From positions 682,001 through 746,000 of the forward strand of contig NZ_JAPEMT010000002.1 in NCBI RefSeq assembly GCF_026342435.1: a stretch of DNA of 64,000 bases, given 5' to 3'. Positions 38,113-46,390 of the stretch are shown here, one piece after another. This stretch comes from Streptomyces sp. NBC_00237 (GTDB taxonomy: Bacteria > Actinomycetota > Actinomycetes > Streptomycetales > Streptomycetaceae). Numbering within the stretch: the first letter of the stretch is position 1; every line of letters begins with the position of its first letter. A program made the translations under genes and the position numbers. The notes beneath the pieces are model-generated. The model saw only the letters and a program-made list of their open reading frames with translations, ran no database searches and was not told the origin of the DNA.

Positions 38113-39222
38113 TCAGGGAACGAGGCCGAGTTCGGGGCGGGGAATGCGCTGGTGCGCCGAGAGCGCGGCGGCCGCGTAACGGGGGTCGGGGCGCAGGCCG
38201 TTCTCGCGCAGACACGCCTCGGTGAACTTGATGACGTGCTCGTCCTTGTGCTCCACCGCGCGGGCCACCAGTTCGCCGAAGGGCGGGACCTCCGTCTTCG
38301 ACGCGATGTCGTGCGCCGCGTCCTCGCCTCGACTGCCGCCGGTGAAGGAGAGCAGCAGCGCCACGTGGAGCTGCCAGACGGCGGCCACGGTCGGCAGGTG
38401 CATGTCGCGCGGGAGGTGGGGCAGGACGATCCGGACGGCGGCCGGCAGCGTCACGCCGTGGAGCAGCGGAATGGGGTATATCTCAGTGTGCACGAGATAG
38501 AGTCCGGCGAATTCGGCCGTCATCTCGCTGAGGATGAGGTACGGGTCCTGCGGGGCGACTGCTTTCAACGCATCTGTGTATCCCGGGATTTCGGAGATCC
38601 GGTGCAGTCTCTCCCGCGACAGGGTCCGCGCCTTCGGCGGGTGCAGGAAATCGTCGAGCTGTTCTCGGGGAAGTTCCGCGACGGCCCGGGCGAGGGAGGC
38701 GGTCCCCCGGAAGTCCGCGCTGCCCGGAAGCGCGCGGTGCCGGGCCGCCCAGTAGGCGAGCCCCCGGGCGAGTTCGGTCAGCTGGGCCCGGCTCGGCTGC
38801 CGGGTGCCGGCCAGGCCGCGCACCGCGTGCGCCGTCCGGATGGCGCCGTGTGTGATGCCCGCCAGGAGGCCGGAGATGAGCCGTGGCCACCACCGGGCGA
38901 GCACGTCGCGCCAGGGAGCGTCGGCCAGTTCCCGGACGAACAGTTGCTCCCAGTCTCCTGCCCGGCCGAAGTCACCCAGCGCGCCGCGCCAGGAAACTTC
39001 GTCCGACGCGTCGAGAGGGAAGGAGGGGGCGGGCCTGTCGTGATGCGGTTTGGCCCGGTAGACCTCGACCCAGGTGCCGATCTGGTCGCCGTGGCCCAGG
39101 ACGGCCAGCGTTTCGGCGGCCATCGGGCCGTGGTTGACCAGTTCGCCTCGTTCTCCGCGCTCGTAGCCCATGTCGTCCAGGCGTTCCAGCGCTTCGTTGA
39201 CGGCGTCGACGTAGGTGACCAA
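38113..39222 (-). CDS. Questin oxidase-like (DUF4243) protein
   Basis: The protein has about 369 residues; the start is probably TTG 39222 (GGAGAGG upstream), since no ATG/GTG fits. Recognisable segments are LVNHGPMAAETLAVLG, HGAIRTAHAVRGL, a Tyr/Trp helix GLAYWAARH, LPLLHGVTLPAAVRIVLPHL (part) and HIASK-like ends. The His-rich, all-helical sequence fits the questin oxidase family, enzymes that carry out Baeyer-Villiger-type ring opening of anthraquinones in fungi and occur in some actinobacterial aromatic polyketide clusters. I infer an oxidative tailoring step, possibly ring cleavage or quinone rearrangement. Confidence 0.65.
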   Translation of the reverse strand: MVTYVDAVNEALERLDDMGYERGERGELVNHGPMAAETLAVLGHGDQIGTWVEVYRAKPHHDRPAPSFPLDASDEVSWRGALGDFGRAGDWEQLFVRELADAPWRDVLARWWPRLISGLLAGITHGAIRTAHAVRGLAGTRQPSRAQLTELARGLAYWAARHRALPGSADFRGTASLARAVAELPREQLDDFLHPPKARTLSRERLHRISEIPGYTDALKAVAPQDPYLILSEMTAEFAGLYLVHTEIYPIPLLHGVTLPAAVRIVLPHLPRDMHLPTVAAVWQLHVALLLSFTGGSRGEDAAHDIASKTEVPPFGELVARAVEHKDEHVIKFTEACLRENGLRPDPRYAAAALSAHQRIPRPELGLVP

Positions 39223-39441
39223 GGGGATCCCGTCCTCTCCGGTGTCCGTGGGGCGCGGCGGGTGTGCGCCCCGGTGATGGTCGGCAGGCGTCCTGGACGG
39301 GTTCAGTCGATGCCTCGGAAGACGTGACGGTCGGGGGCGTCCCCTTCCTCGCCCGCCAGGAGGACGGGTCTGCCGGAGGCAGCTCCGCCGCCCGGTGCTC
39401 CCCAGGTCTCGCGTCGGCCATCGCGGCCGACGGTCCGGTTC

Positions 39442-40413
39442 TCACGCGTACGTGTGTGCTCGCTGGGCTTCTGCATGGTGGCTGTCCGCTCCTTCGCTGT
39501 CGGGTGGTGTCGGTCTGCTCACGAGCCGGGGCCCCGGCGGTGCCGCGTCGATCGCCAGGAGGCACTCCTCCAGGAACCCGAGCGCCCTGAGGTGGTAGGT
39601 GCGGGCCGCCCAGCCGAGGCTGATGTTGTGCCCGGCGTCCGGCTGGAGGTCCACCGTCGTACGCGTAGCCGACAGGGGGTGCCGCAGGGCTGCGACGGCC
39701 TCCTCGTCGAACCGCCACCACTGCTCCTGCTCGGCGAAGGTGAAGCGGACCGGCGCCCGTACCCGGGCCGCGATGCCGGGGTACAGCTCCGGCCACAGCG
39801 GACCCTGCTGCGCTTCGGCGTCCGGAACCGGGCTGATCAGCGCCCGGCCGAGCCGGAAGGCGTCCGGCGGGTAGAGCCGCAGGGCTCCCCAGTGCCGGCG
39901 CCAGTCTCCGTGATGGCCACGGCCAGGCAACTGGTGCGGGTCCACGGCGAGCAGGCTGCCGAGACCGGAGATGTCCAGGCCGATCAGGCTGCCGTCGTGG
40001 CTGTCGGCGGCGGCCGCCAGGGCGAGCTTGCCGCCGTTGGAATGGGCCACGAGGAAGAAGCCGGCCCCGGTGTCCCGGGTGGCGGCGAAGTCGGCGAGCG
40101 CGGCATGCAGGGTGGCCGCCTGGCCGGCGATGCTCTGTCCTTCGGGCAGTTGGCCGAAGGACAGACCGTAGCCGGGGCGGTCGACGGCCAGCACGGTGTA
40201 GCCGAGTTCGGCGCCCAGCGTCAGGAGCGAGAGCCCCGGGCGGGTCCGGCTGTCGAAGTAGCCGGCCCGCATGCCCGCACCGTGGATGGCGACGACCACC
40301 GCACGCGGCGGCTGGGTGGCCGGTTCTGCGAGCAGCGCGGAGATCGGGACACCGTCGGCGTCGAGGGTGATTCCGCGGATCTCCGGGACACCGGGATGCG
40401 GTGGCTGCACCAT
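39442..40413 (-). CDS. Alpha/beta-hydrolase
   Basis: This 323-residue hydrolase starts at ATG 40413, with GAGGAG inside the end of the preceding small frame. The oxyanion region is AIHGAGMRAGYFDSR, the nucleophile elbow is VAHSNGGK (Ser in GxSxG-like AHSNGG), an Asp lies in the RFTFAEQEQWWRFD area, and the catalytic His is in DAGHNISLGW. There is no signal peptide. It probably acts as a tailoring esterase, lactonase or cyclase on the polyketide. Exact substrate unknown. Confidence 0.8.
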   Translation of the reverse strand: MVQPPHPGVPEIRGITLDADGVPISALLAEPATQPPRAVVVAIHGAGMRAGYFDSRTRPGLSLLTLGAELGYTVLAVDRPGYGLSFGQLPEGQSIAGQAATLHAALADFAATRDTGAGFFLVAHSNGGKLALAAAADSHDGSLIGLDISGLGSLLAVDPHQLPGRGHHGDWRRHWGALRLYPPDAFRLGRALISPVPDAEAQQGPLWPELYPGIAARVRAPVRFTFAEQEQWWRFDEEAVAALRHPLSATRTTVDLQPDAGHNISLGWAARTYHLRALGFLEECLLAIDAAPPGPRLVSRPTPPDSEGADSHHAEAQRAHTYA

Positions 40414-40417
40414 GTGG

Positions 40418-40711
40418 TCAGAGCTCCTCGTGCGCGGAGGGACCCGAGGGTCCGAGGGAGGGGGAACCGGGGAGCGGGCGGCCGCCGGTGCCGAGCGGGC
40501 CGGGGCGGTGCCTGAAGCTCCACGCGATGCGGCGGCGCAGGAGAGTGCGCAGGGGTGTCACGGCGTACGGTCCCGCGGCCGGGCGGGATCGCGAGAGGGG
40601 TGTCGGGCTTGTTCCGCGGGCTTGCGGGGCCGCCTCGCCCATCACCCGTGCCGCCCCGAGGTGCTGCCGGGCTGCCTCGCGCGGCGCCGGGGCTGTGCCG
40701 ACGGCCGTCAT
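40418..40711 (-). CDS. Hypothetical basic small protein between AccE and the hydrolase
   Basis: This 97-residue frame starts with an ATG that overlaps the AccE stop (ATGA) and ends 5 bases before the hydrolase ATG. The position suggests a real, translationally coupled gene. The sequence is rich in Arg, Pro, Ala and Gly with no recognisable domain (LRTLLRRRIAWSFRH is the most structured part). It could equally be an untranslated linker that happens to be open in GC-rich DNA. Confidence 0.35.
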   Translation of the reverse strand: MTAVGTAPAPREAARQHLGAARVMGEAAPQARGTSPTPLSRSRPAAGPYAVTPLRTLLRRRIAWSFRHRPGPLGTGGRPLPGSPSLGPSGPSAHEEL

Positions 40712-40971
40712 CCGGGGTCTTGGGGGCCGGGCTCGCCGGGGCGCGCTCCGGTACGCCAGCTGCGGGGCGGACGGTGGCCCGTGGTGCGGTGGGAGCTGCG
40801 CCAGTGGGCGGTGGCGGGGCCTGTGCCGTCGTCCGCGGGGTCCGGGGTGCCGGACATCCGCAGGAGGAGGACCACGGCGAGCGCGGCCGTCTCCTCGTCG
40901 GTGGGCAGGCCGCGTTCCACGCGGAAGAGCTGTTCGGTGCCGAGAGCGGGACCGGGGGTGGTCGTGGTCAC
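40708..40971 (-). CDS. Acyl-CoA carboxylase epsilon subunit
   Basis: This 87-residue protein starts at GTG 40971 (AAAGGA upstream). The segment LFRVERGLPTDEETAALAVVLLLRM is the standard core of the small actinobacterial acetyl/propionyl-CoA carboxylase epsilon (AccE/PccE) subunits, which stabilise and activate the beta subunit. The matching beta subunit is encoded 13 kb upstream in the same cluster (53703-55268). The biotin-carrying alpha subunit is absent and must come from primary metabolism. Confidence 0.75.
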   Translation of the reverse strand: MTTTTPGPALGTEQLFRVERGLPTDEETAALAVVLLLRMSGTPDPADDGTGPATAHWRSSHRTTGHRPPRSWRTGARPGEPGPQDPG

Positions 40972-41132
40972 GTTCTGTGTCCTTTCTGGATGACTCCTGG
41001 TTCGGTTGCGTAAGGGAAAGGCCGTCGGGACGGCGGGCCGGGGAAGGACAACGCGCCGCCCGCCCCGTACGGAGAGGGGCGGACGGCGCGAGACCTCGGC
41101 TCGTGCCCGGGTGGTCACCGGGCAGTGGGGAA

Positions 41133-42095
41133 TCAGGCCGCAGCCCTCACCCGGATGTCGTGGAGCAGTCGGGCCTGGCTGAGGATCACCGGGTCGGGGG
41201 CCGCTGCGCCGCGCACGGCGTCGACGAACGCGCGCACCGTGCGCGCGACTTGGTCGTCGGCCGGCAGCAGTACGTCGTCGGGGCCCTCGCGCCGCTCGAC
41301 ACGGATGCGGGGGCGGTGGTCGGCGGGCGGGGTGAACGCCCGCTCGACGGTGATGCTCCCCTCGCTCCCCCAGAGTTCGTAGCGTGAGCGGTATCCGTGG
41401 TCGAGGCCGAAGGAGAGCTGGACGCCGACCCCTTCCGGGGTGCGCAGCAGCACCGTGCCCGAGGTGTCCACCGCGTCGGTGGCACCCTGTGCGAGCAGGG
41501 CGCCGACGACGTCGAGCCGGTCGCCCAAGAAGTGCAGGGCGGCCCGCAGCGGATACACCCCGGTGTCCCACAGGGCGCCGCCGCCGAGTTCGGGGCGGTA
41601 GCGGATGTCGCCACTGGGCAGCCGGGGCACGGCGAACGCCGCCTGAAAGGAGCGGAGTTCACCGATCGCTCCGTCGGCGAGCAGCTTCTCGACGGCCGTG
41701 TGCTGGGGATGATGGACGAACATCACGTTCTCCATCAGGCACAGACCTGACCGCGTCGCAAGGTCGAACAGCCTTTGAGTGGAGGCGAGTTCGGTGGTGA
41801 GCGGCTTCTCCGCGAGGACGTGCTTGCCGGCTCGCAGGGCCGCCTCGGTCCACTCGGCGTGCAGGGCCGCAGGCAGGGGTACGTACACCGCGTCGATGTC
41901 GTCCCGGGCCAGCAGCGCGGCGTAACCGTGCACCGGGCGGGCGCCGAAGCGCCCGGCGAGCTCGCGCGCCCGGCCGAGGTCACGGCCCGCGACGGCGGTG
42001 ACGTGCACCCGGGGGTCCGCCGCCATCGCCGGGAGCAGGCGGCGGCGCGCGATGTCCGCGCAGCCCAGGACGCCGATCCGCAGGGCGGCCTCCAT
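41133..42095 (-). CDS. Gfo/Idh/MocA oxidoreductase, probable NDP-hexose 3-ketoreductase
   Basis: The protein has 320 residues. The Rossmann motif is GVLGCADIARRRLLPAM and the family signature is HVLAEKPLTTE. Its ATG shares one base with the stop of the 2,3-dehydratase gene. That pairing (2,3-dehydratase followed by a Gfo/Idh reductase, as UrdS/UrdT) is the standard route for 2-deoxygenation of TDP-4-keto-6-deoxyglucose: the dehydratase produces an unstable 3,4-diketo sugar that this enzyme reduces at C-3 with NADPH. Confidence 0.87.
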   Translation of the reverse strand: MEAALRIGVLGCADIARRRLLPAMAADPRVHVTAVAGRDLGRARELAGRFGARPVHGYAALLARDDIDAVYVPLPAALHAEWTEAALRAGKHVLAEKPLTTELASTQRLFDLATRSGLCLMENVMFVHHPQHTAVEKLLADGAIGELRSFQAAFAVPRLPSGDIRYRPELGGGALWDTGVYPLRAALHFLGDRLDVVGALLAQGATDAVDTSGTVLLRTPEGVGVQLSFGLDHGYRSRYELWGSEGSITVERAFTPPADHRPRIRVERREGPDDVLLPADDQVARTVRAFVDAVRGAAAPDPVILSQARLLHDIRVRAAA

Positions 42096-43501
42096 CAGGC
42101 ACCGGCCCCGGTCGCGTGGAGGCAGGCGAGCAGGGTGCGGGCCTGGACGTTGACGTAATGGCCGTGCCTGACCAGGGAGGTCAGCTGACCGGGGGTGACC
42201 CAGCAGTACCCGGCGGGCGGGTCCAGCGGGGCGGTCGCCTCGTCCGCCTCGACCAGCAGGTAGCGGCTCTCCGCGTTGAGGAACCTGCCGCCCTCCTCCG
42301 AGTGCAGCGCCTCGTAGCGGATCCGGTCGGGTTCGGCTGCCAGTACCTCGTCCAGGTAGCGGGGTCGCTCGTCGCCGTGCAGGTGGGCGTAGTTGTCGGG
42401 GGTGTACTGGACGGTGGGGCCGAGTTCGACGGTGTCGAGGAAGCCGCCCTCGACGCGGGCGTGCACCAGGACGTGCAGCGCGCCGCCCACGCGTCGGGTG
42501 AGGAAGGCGGCGACGCCGAGGCCGTACGGCTCGAACAGCGGCTGGGTCCAGCCGGAGACCTCGCGGCTGCCCGCCTGGACGGACACCGCGACGACCCGGA
42601 AGTACCGGCCGTCCTCGTGGTCGATGGCGCTCTCGCCCCGGTGCCAGCCGGGGAGCGCGTCCAGCGGAACCCGTCGGGCGCTCACGTCGTGGCGGGAGCG
42701 CTCGGCGGTGATCCAGGACAGCAGTTCCGTGTCGGAGTGCAGTGCGCCGGGAGCCGCGTCCGGGAAGGGTGCGCAGGCCAGCACCGTACGGGAGTCCATG
42801 TTGACGACGTTGTCGCGGTACAGGAGTTCACCGATCTGACCGAGGGTCAGCCAGCAGAAGTCGTCGTGGAGGGGAACGTCGCCGACGGCCTCGACGATCA
42901 TGTTGCGGTTGCTCTTGTGCAGGAACCAGGAGCCGTGCTCGGACTGGAGCACGTCGGCCAGGACCCGGCCCTTGTCCGGCCGGACGAAGTACTCGATGTA
43001 CTTCACGTCCGCGCCCTCGTGGACCTTGGTGTAGTTGCTGCGGGTGGCCTGCACGGTCGGCGAGAGCTGGAGCAGGTTGCGGTTGCCCGGCTCCATCTTG
43101 GCCTGCATGAGGAAGTGCAGGACCCCGTCGAACTCCTTGACCAGGATGCCCAGGATGCCGACCTCGGGCTGCTTGATGATGGGCTGGTACCACTGGGGGA
43201 ACACGCCGCCCTGGTGGGTGACGTGGAGTCCCTCCACGGAGAAGAAGCGGCCGCTGCGGTGCACCAGGTTCCCGGTGCCCTCCTCGAAGGACCAGCCGTC
43301 GAGTGCGTCGAACGGGATGCGGTCGACGCGGAACCGGTGGGCGCTGCGGCGCCCTTCGAGCCAGTCGGGGAAGTCCCGGGTGCTGAGCCGCGCGCCGGTC
43401 GTGCTCGCCGCCGACCGGGCCATCCGGTCGGCGATCGTGGCGTCCTCGCGGGGCTGTAGGGCAGTCGGGCCGACTGCGGTCGTGACGAACGTAGCCGACA
43501 T
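42095..43501 (-). CDS. NDP-4-keto-6-deoxyglucose 2,3-dehydratase
   Basis: The protein has 468 residues from ATG 43501 (GGAGT upstream). It is an internal duplication: two similar halves each contain an RF/RY-F-x-V region (RSGRFFSVEGLHV; EDGRYFRVVAVSV), a W-x-Q-P segment (WYQPIIKQPEVGI; WTQPLFEPYGLGV) and LxxGPTVQ (LSPTVQATRSNY; LGPTVQYTPDNY). This tandem layout is diagnostic of hexose 2,3-dehydratases (UrdS/EvaA-like). It removes the C-2 hydroxyl in TDP-deoxysugar formation, acting with the overlapping downstream 3-ketoreductase. Confidence 0.92.
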   Translation of the reverse strand: MSATFVTTAVGPTALQPREDATIADRMARSAASTTGARLSTRDFPDWLEGRRSAHRFRVDRIPFDALDGWSFEEGTGNLVHRSGRFFSVEGLHVTHQGGVFPQWYQPIIKQPEVGILGILVKEFDGVLHFLMQAKMEPGNRNLLQLSPTVQATRSNYTKVHEGADVKYIEYFVRPDKGRVLADVLQSEHGSWFLHKSNRNMIVEAVGDVPLHDDFCWLTLGQIGELLYRDNVVNMDSRTVLACAPFPDAAPGALHSDTELLSWITAERSRHDVSARRVPLDALPGWHRGESAIDHEDGRYFRVVAVSVQAGSREVSGWTQPLFEPYGLGVAAFLTRRVGGALHVLVHARVEGGFLDTVELGPTVQYTPDNYAHLHGDERPRYLDEVLAAEPDRIRYEALHSEEGGRFLNAESRYLLVEADEATAPLDPPAGYCWVTPGQLTSLVRHGHYVNVQARTLLACLHATGAGA

Positions 43502-43615
43502 GGCGTACTCCTGGGGCCGGGGCAAATGGGGGTCTGTACACATCTGTACACATGGAGGTAAGACAAATGACGCTGGGACACAAATGGAGCTGGGACAAAG
43601 GGATGTGACGGCCAA

Positions 43616-44206
43616 TCAGGCCGAGATGCGGGCGGCCGGAGCGTGGTACGGCAGAAGGAGGCCCGCCGCCTCAGCCTGCCGCAGCGACATGGCGTTCGCG
43701 TCCTTCTGCGACATCAGGGGCGGCGTGGTCCAGCCCCAGGGCAGGGCCAGATCGGGATCGAGCGGATCGATGTCGATCTGGGTGCCGGGCACGTACACGC
43801 TGGACAGCACGTAGGAGATGCACGAGTCGTCGGCCAGCGAGAGGAAGCCGTGGCCGACGCCCTCCGGCACGAAGACCGACCGGCCGGACTCCGGGTCCAG
43901 GACGTTGCTCGCGGACTTGCCGAAGGTGGGCGAGCCCGGGCGCAGGTCCACCACGAAGTCGCGCAGTCTCCCCCGGACGCAGGTGACGTACTTGGCCTGG
44001 CCCGGGGGGCTGGTCACGCTGTGGATGCCGCGCAGGGTGTTGTTCTGCGACACCGAGTAGTTGATCTGGAGCGGGACGAATCTCCGTCCCGTGGCGCTTT
44101 CGAACTCGTCCGCGCGCATTCCTTCGAAGAAGGAACCGCGTTCGTCCTTGCGGAGTTCGGGGGTGACCACGAACACCCCTGGTATGTCCAACTCTGCTAT
44201 GTGCAC
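43616..44206 (-). CDS. TDP-4-keto-deoxyhexose 3,5- (or 5-) epimerase
   Basis: This 196-residue RmlC-like cupin starts at GTG 44206. The catalytic His is in LRGIHSVTSPPGQAK and the catalytic Tyr region is CISYVLSSVYVPG; the FVPEGVGHGFLSL strand is typical. In a deoxysugar cluster it inverts C-5 (and C-3) to give L-configured sugars such as L-rhodinose or L-rhamnose types. A 135-base gap separates it from the upstream DsbA-like gene. Whether it epimerises one or two centres cannot be told from sequence alone. Confidence 0.88.
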   Translation of the reverse strand: MHIAELDIPGVFVVTPELRKDERGSFFEGMRADEFESATGRRFVPLQINYSVSQNNTLRGIHSVTSPPGQAKYVTCVRGRLRDFVVDLRPGSPTFGKSASNVLDPESGRSVFVPEGVGHGFLSLADDSCISYVLSSVYVPGTQIDIDPLDPDLALPWGWTTPPLMSQKDANAMSLRQAEAAGLLLPYHAPAARISA

Positions 44207-44341
44207 TGCCGTTCACATCCCTGTCGACGTCCTTGTCCCGAACGGCGCCGCACGGACGTCTGCCAGGAGATGCGGCGCGCACGTGCCGCTACGCTCCACG
44301 CGTCAAAGGGAACACACAAGCGAATTGCCTGAGGTCTGACG

Positions 44342-44971
44342 TCAGTTGACGGACCCCTGGCTCGATGTGACGAGGATCTGAAGGTACGCCTCCTCGCTCA
44401 GCGCTCCGGTGACGGCGGGGCCCCCGTTGAACGTGAAGACCGGGACGCCGCGCACCCCGAGGGCGCGCACCCGGTCGAGTTCCGCCCGGAGTGCGTCGCC
44501 GGCCGGTTCGACGACGGTGACGCCGAGTTCGTCGGCCAGGGTGGCGAGGACGGCCGGGTCGCCGATGTTCAGCCCGTCGGTGAAGTGCGCGCGGAAGAGC
44601 CGCTCGACGGCCGCCTCCCCCTTGCCCTGCCCCTCGGCCACGGCGACGAGGTGGTGCGCCTCGAAGGTGCCGGTGGCGATGGCCCGTTCGTAGTTCAGCT
44701 CCAGGCCGTCGCGCAGCGCGTCCGCGGCGATCTGGGTGGTGTGCGCGGCGGCCGCGTCGCCGAAGAGCTCGCGCAGCGCGTCGAGCAGCGGCTCGCCCTC
44801 ACCGGTCGCGTCCGGTGCCAACTGGAAGGGCGAGAAGGTGAATTCGACCTTGCCGCCGGAGGCGCGGTGCCGGACGGCCGCCTTGGCGAGCCTGGTGTAG
44901 CCGATGTAGGAAGCGGCGCAGATGACGTCGAGGGTCATGTCGATGCGTACGGGCTGCTGGGATGTCGTCAC
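44342..44971 (-). CDS. DsbA/FrnE-like thioredoxin-fold protein
   Basis: This 209-residue protein starts at GTG 44971 (GGAG 6 bases upstream). It has the DSBA-like layout: an N-terminal DVICAASYIG where the family usually has CPWCYIG, a helical insertion, then GVRGVPVFTFNGGPAVTGA with the cis-Pro. The second active-site Cys is missing (C-A-A-S), so ordinary disulfide exchange is unlikely. FrnE-like proteins are recurrent in aromatic polyketide clusters with poorly known roles (isomerase or glutathione-type chemistry has been suggested for relatives). Confidence 0.75.
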   Translation of the reverse strand: MTTSQQPVRIDMTLDVICAASYIGYTRLAKAAVRHRASGGKVEFTFSPFQLAPDATGEGEPLLDALRELFGDAAAAHTTQIAADALRDGLELNYERAIATGTFEAHHLVAVAEGQGKGEAAVERLFRAHFTDGLNIGDPAVLATLADELGVTVVEPAGDALRAELDRVRALGVRGVPVFTFNGGPAVTGALSEEAYLQILVTSSQGSVN

Positions 44972-45051
44972 GAGGAACTCCGGTTCATGGGAAGGCGGTC
45001 GACCCGGACGGTACGGGCCGCGGGGCGGTCGAGGAAGCGTGGTGGCCGGTT

Positions 45052-46332
45052 TCAGGCCGCCAGGCCGGTCCCTTCGCGGTCGCGCCGGAGGGCCGTGCGG
45101 CGCTCCAGCTCGGCCACGATGTCGGCCGGTCCCGGCTGGTCGAGGAGGTCCTGGCGCAGGAGGGTCGCACCCTCCCGGAAGCCGGGCTCGGTGAGGATCC
45201 GGTCGAGCTGGTCCCGGACAGCGGCCACGGTGAAGCGTGGCGTGTCGACGACGAGTCCCGCCCCGCGCTCCTCGACGTACCGGGCGGTGTCGAGGAAGTC
45301 CCCCTGCACGCCGGGCGCGATGAGCTGGGGAACGCTGTGCGTCACCGCGGCCGTGAAGGTGCCGCCCCCGCCGTGGTGCAGGATCGCCGCGCAGCTCGGC
45401 AGCAGCAGGGTCAGCGGTACGTAGTCGATGGCCGTGACGTTCTCCGGGAGGGTGCCCAGCGAGGCGAGCTGCTGCGCGTTGGCGGTGACGACCAGTTCCG
45501 CGTCCAACTCCGCCAGTCCTTGGAGGAGTTCGACGAGCGGGATGTGGCCCTCCTTGGAGCGCTCCCGGGTGGTGACCCCGAGCGAGACGCACACCCGGGG
45601 CCGCCGGGGTTCCTCCAGCAGCCACTGCGGTATCTCCGACCCGCCGTTGTACGGGATCATCCGCACCGGCACGGTCGGCAGTCCCAGCGGCAGAGCCAGC
45701 CGGGGCGGCACCGGGTCGACGGTCCACTGGCCGAGGAGCAGTTCCTCGTCCACCTCGTATCCGTGCCGCCGGGCGAGGGGGCGAACCACGCTGGTCAGCG
45801 GGTCCTCTCCGGGGGCGAACAGCGTCCGCGACCAGGCGAAGTAGTCCAGGCCCCACAGCAGGCGGGCGTGTGCCGCGCCGACGGCCCGCGCGGCGATCGG
45901 CGAGGGGATGCACGCGGGGTCCCAGAGCACCAGGTCGGGCTGCCACCGGCGGGCGAACGCGACCAGTTCGTCGGTGAAGGTGACATCGCCGCCGGGGCTG
46001 GGTTCGGCCGGGTAGTAGAAGGGCAGGGCGGGGAGTATCCGGCGGTGGAAGAAGTCCCAGAGGTGGGCCCGGGACTCCGGCGGAACCACGTTGTCCCACT
46101 GCGGGGGCTGCTCGCTCTCCGCCTCCTGTGCCTCGTCCTCCGCCGCCTTCGGCGTGTGGTCGAGCGGTTCGCCCAGGCCCACCGCGGTGAGTCCGGCTGC
46201 CGTGACGGGTCCGACCAGGTCGGGCTGGCTGACCACGCAGACCTCGTGCCCGGCGCTCTTGAGCGCCCAGGCCAGCGGCACGACGGGGTACAGATGGGCC
46301 GTCGCCGGGAGAAGGGTGAACATCACGCGCAT
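45052..46332 (-). CDS. GT1-family glycosyltransferase (EryCIII/DesVII-like)
   Basis: The protein has 426 residues from ATG 46332 (CAGGAG upstream). Features are the N-terminal MRVMFTLLPATAHLYPVVPL and the donor-site motif AAILHHGGGGTFTAAV with the HHGGGGT signature. The length and a 70-residue insertion after strand 3 resemble glycosyltransferases that need an auxiliary P450-like activator, but no such activator gene lies in the window. It sits between the 3-dehydratase and the DsbA-like gene, in the middle of the sugar genes, and probably attaches the first or second deoxysugar. Confidence 0.88.
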   Translation of the reverse strand: MRVMFTLLPATAHLYPVVPLAWALKSAGHEVCVVSQPDLVGPVTAAGLTAVGLGEPLDHTPKAAEDEAQEAESEQPPQWDNVVPPESRAHLWDFFHRRILPALPFYYPAEPSPGGDVTFTDELVAFARRWQPDLVLWDPACIPSPIAARAVGAAHARLLWGLDYFAWSRTLFAPGEDPLTSVVRPLARRHGYEVDEELLLGQWTVDPVPPRLALPLGLPTVPVRMIPYNGGSEIPQWLLEEPRRPRVCVSLGVTTRERSKEGHIPLVELLQGLAELDAELVVTANAQQLASLGTLPENVTAIDYVPLTLLLPSCAAILHHGGGGTFTAAVTHSVPQLIAPGVQGDFLDTARYVEERGAGLVVDTPRFTVAAVRDQLDRILTEPGFREGATLLRQDLLDQPGPADIVAELERRTALRRDREGTGLAA

Positions 46333-46390
46333 CGCGCACTCCTGGGAAAGGGATGGGGGGATTTCTCGGCAGCCGTCCGGGAGGCCACGG

